From Paenibacillus crassostreae (GTDB lineage: Bacteria; Bacillota; Bacilli; Paenibacillales; Paenibacillaceae), in assembly GCF_001857945.1 (NCBI RefSeq), contig NZ_CP017770.1:3224001-3288000 (forward strand): DNA of 64,000 nt, written 5' to 3'. The notes below the pieces were generated by a model that saw nothing but the letters and a program-made list of their open reading frames with translations, was not told where the DNA came from and did no database searches. A program made the position numbers and the translations under genes. Below are positions 51,462 through 61,593 of the stretch, piece by piece; within the stretch, counting starts at the first letter, position 1; each line of letters starts with the position of its first letter.

Positions 51462-52052
51462 GTGACATTAAGGAAATGGTTTAAATTATTTTGGCAGGCG
51501 TTATTGGTTGGTGCAGTGGTTTCTGTAGCGACGGGGATTGTGTTAAGTTTTGAAGATGGTGGTATCTCATTTAATGGATTTTCTGATTATGTTGTTTATT
51601 TTGTCATCCTATTTGGATATGGGGTGCTGGCGAGTGTTTATTCGCAATTAGGATTTTTCGCTTACTTGATATTGAATTATATGGGAAACGGTGTGTTCTC
51701 CAAAAAAGGTTGGCAGTACATACAAATGGTGCTCACTGTGTTGGCATTACTTGAATTAATGTTCTTCCGAACATTTGTTGGTGGACAAGCAGGACAGTCA
51801 TCTGACCTTATCCTAAGCATTGTTATTCTTGTGGTGGCCATAATAACAGCATTATATAAAGCAAGAATGACGAATATTTCCGCATGGATTCCTACCTTAT
51901 TCTTTATGATTGGAGTTACGATAATTGAAATTGTAGGTGGGCTCAAAATTAACGTTGATAATGCGACAGCTTTTATTGTGATCCCATTGTTAGCATGTAA
52001 CGCTTTTCAAATATTAATTCTTCATCGTGTAGTGCAGACTGAAAAGAGCTAA
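51462..52052 (+). CDS. kbaA: KinB-signalling pathway activation protein KbaA
   Basis: 196 aa with a GTG start behind GGGGGTGAG; a longer frame from 51327 crosses the gerD promoter and has no ribosome-binding site. About six transmembrane helices. KbaA is needed for the KinB route into the sporulation phosphorelay. An extended -10 (TTGGTACAAT at 51431-51440) just upstream is a possible promoter. Placement between gerD and pdaB is as in B. subtilis. Confidence 0.9.
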   Translation: MTLRKWFKLFWQALLVGAVVSVATGIVLSFEDGGISFNGFSDYVVYFVILFGYGVLASVYSQLGFFAYLILNYMGNGVFSKKGWQYIQMVLTVLALLELMFFRTFVGGQAGQSSDLILSIVILVVAIITALYKARMTNISAWIPTLFFMIGVTIIEIVGGLKINVDNATAFIVIPLLACNAFQILILHRVVQTEKS

Positions 52053-52070
52053 GAAACTTAGCTCTTTTTT
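52042..52070. terminator. bidirectional terminator between convergent kbaA and pdaB
   Basis: AAAAGAGCTAAG and CTTAGCTCTTTT form a 12-bp perfect stem with a 3-5 nt loop, followed by T residues. The kbaA stop codon lies inside the left arm. Confidence 0.9.
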
Positions 52071-52096
52071 ATCTTTCCGTAATATTCGCATGTATC

Positions 52097-52882
52097 TTAC
52101 TCCAAAGCTTGATCACGAACTTCCTTACCTTTGATCTCAGTTTGGTTAATCAGTTCAGTTACGGTCACAAACTCATAACCTTGTTTACGTAGTTCATCAA
52201 TGATGATTGGTAATGCTTTATGTGTTTGTTTGGATGAATCACTTGCATGTAACAAGACGATATCACCTGGATGCGCTTTGTTTACTACTCGTTCAACGAT
52301 ATTTTCAACACCAATATTTTTCCAATCTAAGGAATCTGTATCCCACTGAATGACTTTGTAGTTCATATTTTCGGCAATCCGCAATACTCTTTTGTCAAAA
52401 TCTCCATTAGGTAACCTTAGCAATTTAGGTTCATTTCCTGTCATATCGGTTAATACAGAATTAGCAATAGAGATTTGGTTACGAATTTCCTCATCACTAA
52501 GTGTTGTGTAGTTCACATGTTTGTGTCCATGACTTCCTATTTCAAAGCCACTGTCCTTAATATCTTTGACGATATCTGGGTGACTCTTACTCCAAGGTGA
52601 GGAGAGGAAAAAAGTGGTTTTTCGTACGTTCTTATCCTTCAAAATTTGAATTATAGGACCGGGTCTTGTATCACCCCAGCTAATATCGAAGGTCAAAGCA
52701 ATTATTTTCTTATCGGTGGGTACACTGTAGATAGCTGAGGGAGCTCCATCAGAAAATACGGTGATTTGATCTCGCTCAATGTAAACCACTCCAATTGCAA
52801 ATACTGCGGCCGCGGTAATGAGTAAAAACCTTTTGATCTTTTTCCAATTCAGCACATAAAAAAATGATTTCATTGAATTCAT
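52097..52882 (-). CDS. pdaB: polysaccharide deacetylase family sporulation protein PdaB
   Basis: 261 aa (258 if the second ATG is used; GAGAGGGCGG is close to the first). One N-terminal membrane anchor (about residues 17-34), then a NodB-type deacetylase domain. Motif 1 is TFDISWGD with D66. Motif 2 SHGHKH keeps both metal-binding histidines, H118 and H122. LLHASD is a later motif. It is needed for stable dormant spores in B. subtilis; the exact substrate is unclear. Confidence 0.92.
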   Translation of the reverse strand: MNSMKSFFYVLNWKKIKRFLLITAAAVFAIGVVYIERDQITVFSDGAPSAIYSVPTDKKIIALTFDISWGDTRPGPIIQILKDKNVRKTTFFLSSPWSKSHPDIVKDIKDSGFEIGSHGHKHVNYTTLSDEEIRNQISIANSVLTDMTGNEPKLLRLPNGDFDKRVLRIAENMNYKVIQWDTDSLDWKNIGVENIVERVVNKAHPGDIVLLHASDSSKQTHKALPIIIDELRKQGYEFVTVTELINQTEIKGKEVRDQALE

Positions 52883-52917
52883 CCGCCCTCTCTTGCATGA
52901 ATGCTTGTATACTTCAA

Positions 52918-52947
52918 ATTCTATGCTCGTACTGAAGAGTTATTACT
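52918..52947 (-). promoter_or_regulatory. weak candidate sporulation-sigma promoter of pdaB
   Basis: On the minus strand CATAGAAT (complement of 52918-52925) resembles a SigE/SigG -10. AGTAATA (complement of 52941-52947) lies 15 nt upstream. The match is partial and the spacing is between the two classes. Confidence 0.3.
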
Positions 52948-53006
52948 AAAGCAGCCATTCTTACGTGATCTGTTTATCAAAAAAATGTTATATAAGGAAG
53001 TGTCTC

Positions 53007-53621
53007 GTGTTTAAGCTATCAAGTTTTATAAAAGATATTGCCTTGATCAAGCGAACTATGATGTTGTCCACTATATTATTTGGGATAGGTATTCTGGTGG
53101 GTTGGATTAGTACAGACTTCATAGAGCAATTTATTAATCAACAAATCGAAGGTATTCGTCAAATTAGCCAAGGCTTAAATGAATCAGAGAATCCGCAATG
53201 GAGTTATTTTAAATTTATATTTTTAAACAATAGTATTAAAAGCGTATTGATTATTTTCTTTGGAATATTCTTGGGTATTCTACCGATGATCTTTTTGATG
53301 GTTAATGGTATGGTTCTCGGATATTTAGTACATTCTTTAGCAGTTCAAGGAGAGAGCATGTTTGAAGTTATCGTGAAGGGACTATTGCCACATGGGATTA
53401 TAGAGGTTCCAGCGATTATCATTGCTTGCGGGTTCGGACTAAGATTAGGGACATTGGTCTGGATTAGTATTGGTCAGAGGAATGATGGGAAGCGGGCAAA
53501 TTTAGGGCAACAGTGGACCTATTTTTTCAAAAGAGTAGGACCAAATGTGGTATGGATCGTTATTCTGCTTTTCATTGCTGCAATCATTGAAAGCACGGTT
53601 ACATTGTGGCTGATGCAATAA
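53007..53621 (+). CDS. spoIIM: SpoIIM-family (stage II sporulation protein M, DUF95) membrane protein
   Basis: 204 aa with a GTG start after TAAGGAAGTG; a frame extension to 52965 has no ribosome-binding site. Five hydrophobic segments and the family core NNSIKSVLIIFFGIFLGILP and GLLPHGIIEVPAIIIACGFGLRLG. SpoIIM belongs to the DMP engulfment complex. Bacillales carry more than one DUF95 protein, so this could be a paralogue rather than the engulfment protein itself. Confidence 0.8.
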   Translation: MFKLSSFIKDIALIKRTMMLSTILFGIGILVGWISTDFIEQFINQQIEGIRQISQGLNESENPQWSYFKFIFLNNSIKSVLIIFFGIFLGILPMIFLMVNGMVLGYLVHSLAVQGESMFEVIVKGLLPHGIIEVPAIIIACGFGLRLGTLVWISIGQRNDGKRANLGQQWTYFFKRVGPNVVWIVILLFIAAIIESTVTLWLMQ

Positions 53622-53751
53622 AGAGTTTATTTTTATCCGGATTATAATAAATTTAACCAAATATGTGCATAACAGTAAAACGATTATATAGTTAATTATC
53701 TAGTTAGGGGCTATATATTCTCTTGAGAAACAAATAAGGAGGTAATTAAAT

Positions 53752-53982
53752 ATGTTAGGTATGTTATTTAATGATAGAGAGTGCAAGGAATTAGATTATG
53801 TGATTCGCAAAGAATTGGATGAAATGCTGATGGATTTGGACGATAAGAGACTGGATCAAGATATAAGACAATCCATTGCTAAAAGATATAAAGTAGTTTT
53901 TAGTATGTACGCAAGGTTTGCAGCACCTAGGGAACTTTCGAAATACGTAAGAAATAGTAGGTTCCCTCAAGCTAAGAACTAA
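53752..53982 (+). CDS. conserved small protein of unknown function
   Basis: 76 aa. The ATG at 53752 is 7 nt from AAGGAGGT. The protein is charged and probably all-helical, with acidic ELDEMLMDLDDKRLDQDIRQSI and basic C-terminal halves. No transmembrane segment, Cys pair or known motif is visible. It lies just upstream of the rRNA promoters and downstream of the spoIIM-family gene. I do not recognise a function. Confidence 0.75.
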   Translation: MLGMLFNDRECKELDYVIRKELDEMLMDLDDKRLDQDIRQSIAKRYKVVFSMYARFAAPRELSKYVRNSRFPQAKN

Positions 53983-53998
53983 TATTTCATTAAAACTA

Positions 53999-54027
53999 TT
54001 GACTTCAAGTTTCAATATGTGTTAAAT
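53999..54027 (+). promoter_or_regulatory. possible upstream rRNA promoter (P1)
   Basis: TTGACT (53999-54004), a 17-nt spacer, TTAAAT (54022-54027). The -10 is imperfect, and an inverted repeat starts 3 nt later, so activity is uncertain. Confidence 0.45.
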
Positions 54028-54029
54028 TA

Positions 54030-54080
54030 ATTCTCGCTTCCTTATTGGTGAGTAGCAGGATGCGAGAATATTTTATTTTA
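54030..54080 (+). terminator. hairpin between the small gene and the main rRNA promoter
   Basis: ATTCTCGC (54030-54037) and GCGAGAAT (54062-54069) pair perfectly, with an inner TCCT/AGGA stem, followed by ATTTTATTTTA. It probably terminates transcription from the 53752 gene, but it overlaps the predicted P1 start. Confidence 0.6.
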
Positions 54081-54109
54081 AAGTGATTGAAACTTTTTGA
54101 AAAAAGTTC

Positions 54110-54139
54110 TTGCAAAATACTTTGGTAGTATGATATATT
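54110..54139 (+). promoter_or_regulatory. main rRNA operon promoter
   Basis: TTGCAA (54110-54115), an 18-nt spacer, TATATT (54134-54139) with an upstream TGA, an extended -10. An AT-rich UP-like tract (54069-54105) precedes it. Start near 54146. Confidence 0.7.
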
Positions 54140-54183
54140 ATAGAAGTTGTCGCCGAGAGTAATCGACGATGAACGAAAGAAGA

Positions 54184-54214
54184 TTTGATCTTTGAAAACT
54201 GAACAACGAGTGAG
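54184..54214 (+). promoter_or_regulatory. boxA antitermination site and left arm of the pre-16S processing stem
   Basis: TGATCTTTGAAAACTGAACA resembles the boxA of Bacillus rrn leaders, bound by NusB-S10. Bases 54190-54214 are complementary to 56041-56064: 12 perfect pairs (ACAACGAGTGAG with CTCACTCGTTGT), one bulge, then 7 and 4 more. The stem brackets the 16S gene and is a natural RNase III substrate. Confidence 0.8.
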
Positions 54215-54401
54215 TGGTTTTCACGAAAGTGAGAACAAAACAAATGAGAAATCATTTGATAGAGAAAGAAATTTCTCGTCAGTTTGTTTCAAAATGAGTG
54301 AATCGCTCTTTTCATAGTTCGTTCCAAAATGCTGCAAAGCTAATTTGAAACGAACTCCTGATGAAATTAAGATCACTGCAAAGTCGATCTGAAATTCATC
54401 C

Positions 54402-55960
<1,559 letters not shown>

Positions 55961-56040
55961 TGGAGAATCGTTTCCTGCAACGGAAACATTCAATAAGAGT
56001 CAAGATAAGACTTGTGAGACATAGATCTCACGAATATTTC

Positions 56041-56064
56041 CTCACTCGTTGTCAGTTTTGAAAG
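56041..56064 (+). other. right arm of the pre-16S processing stem
   Basis: Complementary to 54190-54214. It ends 23 nt before the first 5S rRNA, so the internal 5S lies outside the 16S precursor stem but in the same transcript. Confidence 0.75.
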
Positions 56065-56087
56065 AACAAGTTTCTTTCAGCATTGCG

Positions 56088-56204
56088 TTTGGTAGCGATA
56101 GCGGAAGGGTTCCACGCGTACCCATCCCGAACACGACCGTTAAGCCTTCCAGCGCCGATGGTACTTGGACCGCAGGGTCCTGGGAGAGTAGGACGCTGCC
56201 AAGC
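56088..56204 (+). rRNA. rrf: 5S ribosomal RNA, internal copy between 16S and the tRNAs
   Basis: 117 nt, TTTGGTAGCGATAGCGGAAG to CTGCCAAGC. It has ACCCATCCCGAACACG and GCGCCGATGGTACTTGG, and helix I closes. Relative to the second copy, GGAAGGG/CCTTCC replaces GGAGGGG/CCCTCC, a compensated pair. Both copies therefore look functional. A 5S at this place in an rrn operon is unusual. Confidence 0.95.
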
Positions 56205-56210
56205 GCGACC

Positions 56211-56239
56211 CTTATGGGTTTAACCCATAAGAGTTTTTT
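56211..56239 (+). terminator. terminator-shaped hairpin inside the rRNA operon
   Basis: CTTATGGG and CCCATAAG (8 bp, extendable to 10) around a TTTAA loop, followed by AGTTTTTT. It lies 6 nt after the internal 5S and 8 nt before tRNA-Ile, in the same orientation. Read-through would need the rrn antitermination complex. Confidence 0.75.
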
Positions 56240-56247
56240 ATTGTTAA

Positions 56248-56324
56248 GGGCCCTTAGCTCAGTTGGTTAGAGCGCACCTCTGATAAGGGTGAGGTCGGTG
56301 GTTCGAGTCCACCAGGGCCCACCA
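56248..56324 (+). tRNA. tRNA-Ile (GAT)
   Basis: 77 nt cloverleaf with acceptor GGGCCCT, anticodon GAT in CTGATAA, T loop TTCGAGT and encoded CCA. Confidence 0.98.
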
Positions 56325-56348
56325 TGTATGTTTATAACTTTATAATTT

Positions 56349-56424
56349 GGGGCCATAGCTCAGCTGGGAGAGCGCCTGCCTTGCAAGCAGGAGGTCAGCG
56401 GTTCGATCCCGCTTGGCTCCACCA
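56349..56424 (+). tRNA. tRNA-Ala (TGC)
   Basis: 76 nt cloverleaf with acceptor GGGGCCA/TGGCTCC, anticodon TGC in CTTGCAA and encoded CCA. Ile-Ala in the 16S-23S spacer is the common bacterial arrangement. Confidence 0.98.
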
Positions 56425-56734
56425 ATATGATTTAACTTGATCCTTGAAAACTAGATAACGAACGAATTTGCAAGTTGAAACATTCTTGATGATTTTTAAA
56501 TTGGATTTCATCAATTTCAAATTCATCACTTTTATATTTACGTTTTGTTACTTGTTAACAAAACAAAGTGTAAAAGTAGCAGCGAAGTATTCGATTTATC
56601 GAATACCAGCTAAGTTGATATGCGAGTGATTTGAGGCTGGAGATCCTTTGGGAGCTTATTTCTACTAATGAATGGTTTATCCAATCAGGAAATAAGCGTA
56701 CAAGAGAGCGCCAGACGCAAAACAGGAGCATAAT
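56425..56734 (+). other. tRNA-Ala to 23S spacer with second boxA and left arm of the pre-23S stem
   Basis: GATCCTTGAAAACTAGATAA (from 56439) is boxA-like. The stretch 56439-56482 is complementary, with a few bulges, to 59896-59937 beyond the 23S gene, giving a processing stem of roughly 35 pairs. A local hairpin GTATTCGAT/TCGAATAC lies near 56587-56606. No gene is visible. Confidence 0.75.
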
Positions 56735-59822
<3,088 letters not shown>

Positions 59823-59826
59823 TAAA

Positions 59827-59852
59827 AGTTTTCCGTAGGAAAACTAACTTCG
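59827..59852 (+). repeat. inverted third copy of the AGTTTT hairpin repeat, after 23S
   Basis: AGTTTTCC-GTA-GGAAAACT followed by AACTTCG. Its reverse complement matches 41765-41790 at 23 of 26 positions. Two of the three differences swap a G-C pair for C-G, keeping the stem. Confidence 0.7.
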
Positions 59853-60079
59853 GAAGCGTTACGCTTTGCATCGAAGGAAGAACTACGGAGACAAGTGTTT
59901 CAATGCAGATTCGTTCGTATCTAGTTTTCAGGTGATCAAACATCTGATAGCTGCAGGTCCTTTCTAAGGACTGATATTTTCTCGCAGCGAAGAACTGATT
60001 TTAAGTTGCATGCCCTTTATAAGGGTGGATATTTTGCTGAAGTGAATTCACTGAAGTAAATGGCAACGCATAAATCCTG
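59853..60079 (+). other. 23S-5S spacer with right arm of the pre-23S stem
   Basis: 59896-59937 is complementary to 56439-56482. The rest contains two similar blocks, GGTCCTTTCTAAGGACTGATATTTT-like and GCCCTTTATAAGGGTGGATATTTT-like (near 59956 and 60010), each a small hairpin followed by GATATTTT. No gene is seen. Confidence 0.6.
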
Positions 60080-60196
60080 TTTGGTGGCGATAGCGGAGGG
60101 GTTCCACACGTACCCATCCCGAACACGACCGTTAAGCCCTCCAGCGCCGATGGTACTTGGACCGCAGGGTCCTGGGAGAGTAGGACGTCGCCAAGC
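60080..60196 (+). rRNA. rrf: 5S ribosomal RNA, distal copy
   Basis: 117 nt, TTTGGTGGCGATAGCGGAGG to GTCGCCAAGC. This is the canonical place after 23S. It differs from the internal copy at a few positions, several of them paired changes. Confidence 0.96.
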
Positions 60197-60257
60197 AGTA
60201 ACCTTGTAAGACATCATTTACGTACTATTCTAATGAATGTTGAACAAACACTTATAT

Positions 60258-60333
60258 TCCCTGATAGCTCAGTTGGTAGAGCACTCGACTGTTAATCGAG
60301 TTGTCACAGGTTCGAGTCCTGTTCGGGGAGCCA
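60258..60333 (+). tRNA. tRNA-Asn (GTT)
   Basis: 76 nt cloverleaf, acceptor TCCCTGA/TCGGGGA, anticodon GTT in CTGTTAA, discriminator G and encoded CCA. First of eleven tRNAs after the distal 5S. Confidence 0.97.
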
Positions 60334-60335
60334 CT

Positions 60336-60411
60336 GCTCTCATAGCTCAGTAGGTAGAGTGCATCCATGGTAAGGATGAGGTCACCGGTTCGAATCCGGT
60401 TGAGAGCTCCA
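60336..60411 (+). tRNA. tRNA-Thr (GGT)
   Basis: 76 nt, acceptor GCTCTCA/TGAGAGC, anticodon GGT between CATCC and GGATG, encoded CCA. Only 2 nt after tRNA-Asn. Confidence 0.96.
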
Positions 60412-60427
60412 TAAGTACGTTAGATAT

Positions 60428-60502
60428 GGCCCGTTGGTCAAGTGGTTAAGACACCTCCCTTTCACGGAGGTAACAGGGGTTCGAGTCCCCTACGGGTCAC
60501 CA
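60428..60502 (+). tRNA. tRNA-Glu (TTC)
   Basis: 75 nt, acceptor GGCCCGT/ACGGGTC, anticodon TTC in CTTTCAC, encoded CCA. Confidence 0.97.
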
Positions 60503-60524
60503 TTATTGTGGTTAATGATTATTT

Positions 60525-60600
60525 GGAGGCTTAGCTCAGCTGGGAGAGCATCTGCCTTACAAGCAGAGGGTCGGGGGTTCGATCCCCTCAGCCTCCACCA
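60525..60600 (+). tRNA. tRNA-Val (TAC)
   Basis: 76 nt, acceptor GGAGGCT/AGCCTCC, anticodon TAC in CTTACAA, encoded CCA. Confidence 0.97.
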
Positions 60601-60627
60601 TGATATATTTAGGGATATCGTAAATAT

Positions 60628-60702
60628 TGGGGATTAGCCAAGCGGTAAGGCAACGGACTTTGACTCCGTCATGCATAGGTTCAAATCCTATATCCCCAGC
60701 CA
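60628..60702 (+). tRNA. tRNA-Gln (TTG)
   Basis: 75 nt, acceptor TGGGGAT/ATCCCCA, anticodon TTG between CGGA and TCCG, discriminator G and encoded CCA. The U1-A72 pair is typical of bacterial tRNA-Gln. Confidence 0.97.
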
Positions 60703-60707
60703 TTTAT

Positions 60708-60783
60708 GAGCCATTAGCTCAGTTGGTAGAGCACCTGACTTTTAATCAGGGTGTCGAAGGTTCGAATCCTTCATGGCTCACCA
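60708..60783 (+). tRNA. tRNA-Lys (TTT)
   Basis: 76 nt, acceptor GAGCCAT/ATGGCTC, anticodon TTT in CTTTTAA, encoded CCA. Confidence 0.97.
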
Positions 60784-60799
60784 TTTTCTTTACAAGTGT

Positions 60800-60884
60800 G
60801 CGCGTGTGGCGGAATTGGCAGACGCACTAGACTTAGGATCTAGCGTTTCACGACGTGGGGGTTCAAGTCCCTCCACGCGCACCA
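60800..60884 (+). tRNA. tRNA-Leu (TAG)
   Basis: 85 nt with a long variable arm (CGTTTCACGACG region), acceptor GCGCGTG/CACGCGC, anticodon TAG between CTAGA and TCTAG, encoded CCA. Confidence 0.97.
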
Positions 60885-60891
60885 TATGTTT

Positions 60892-60966
60892 GCGGACGTG
60901 GCTCAGCGGTAGAGCATCGCCTTGCCAAGGCGAGGGTCGCGGGTTCGATTCCCGTCGTCCGCTCCA
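60892..60966 (+). tRNA. tRNA-Gly (GCC)
   Basis: 75 nt, acceptor GCGGACG/CGTCCGC, anticodon GCC between TCGCC and GGCGA, discriminator T and encoded CCA. Confidence 0.97.
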
Positions 60967-60980
60967 TTCTTGTCAAATTT

Positions 60981-61057
60981 GCGCCCTTAGCTCAGCTGGA
61001 TAGAGCGTTTGACTACGAATCAAAAGGCCAGGAGTTCGAATCTCTTAGGGCGCACCA
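60981..61057 (+). tRNA. tRNA-Arg (ACG)
   Basis: 77 nt, acceptor GCGCCCT/AGGGCGC, anticodon ACG in CTACGAA (A34 expected to become inosine), encoded CCA. Confidence 0.97.
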
Positions 61058-61071
61058 TTATTTTTTTATTT

Positions 61072-61145
61072 CGGGACGTAGCTCAGCTTGGTAGAGCACC
61101 TGGTTTGGGTCCAGGGGGTCGCATGTTCAAATCGTGTCGTCCCGA
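61072..61145 (+). tRNA. tRNA-Pro (TGG), no encoded CCA
   Basis: 74 nt to the discriminator: acceptor CGGGACG/CGTCCCG, anticodon TGG between CCTGG and CCAGG. The discriminator A is followed by TAC, not CCA, unlike the other twelve tRNAs in this window. The T stem GCATG/CGTGT holds two G-U pairs. It is either matured by the CCA-adding enzyme or is degenerating. Confidence 0.85.
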
Positions 61146-61163
61146 TACTTTAACTTTATATAT

Positions 61164-61237
61164 GCGGGTGTAGTTCAATGGTAGAACTTCAGCCTTCCAA
61201 GCTGATAGCGTGGGTTCGATTCCCATCACCCGCTCCA
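61164..61237 (+). tRNA. tRNA-Gly (TCC)
   Basis: 74 nt, acceptor GCGGGTG/CACCCGC, anticodon TCC in CTTCCAA, discriminator T and encoded CCA. Last tRNA of the cluster. Confidence 0.97.
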
Positions 61238-61250
61238 TATTGTATTTCAT

Positions 61251-61276
61251 AACTCTTGAGTTTCAAGAGTTTTTTT
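61251..61276 (+). terminator. terminator of the rRNA-tRNA operon
   Basis: AACTCTTGA and TCAAGAGTT form a 9-bp stem with a GTT loop, followed by seven T in all. Confidence 0.93.
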
Positions 61277-61593
61277 GTATCTTTAATCGAGGAATTGTAA
61301 CAAGAAATATCGAATTATAGCTTATAAACTAAACTATTATTGTGTATAATTATGTCCTTGATATATTAGAGAATATTACATAAAACTTAGGTTAACTCTC
61401 ATGATAATGAGGGTATATGTTATGTTCCTAATAATATCTTTTGTATTTTAATTCACATTTAATTAATATTAATACATTTATTTATGATTTTTATTTGAGA
61501 AAAATAAAGATTTCTATCTAATTTTATTGTATGATATTATGAAGGTGAAAAAAATAGATAGTATATGAAGCGGGAAAAGATAGGAGGAGTAAC
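61277..61593 (+). other. AT-rich region upstream of ppc
   Basis: No gene is visible. It contains a TATAAT (61345-61350) without a good -35, a small CTCAT/ATGAG hairpin near 61397-61410, and TTGAGA (61495-61500) 18 nt before TAATTT (61519-61524). The last is the nearest possible ppc promoter, but the match is weak. Confidence 0.35.

Noticed and set aside
60434..61094. Overlapping frames of 67-79 codons across the tRNA cluster
   Set aside because: They are read through consecutive tRNA genes whose cloverleaves fully explain the sequence.
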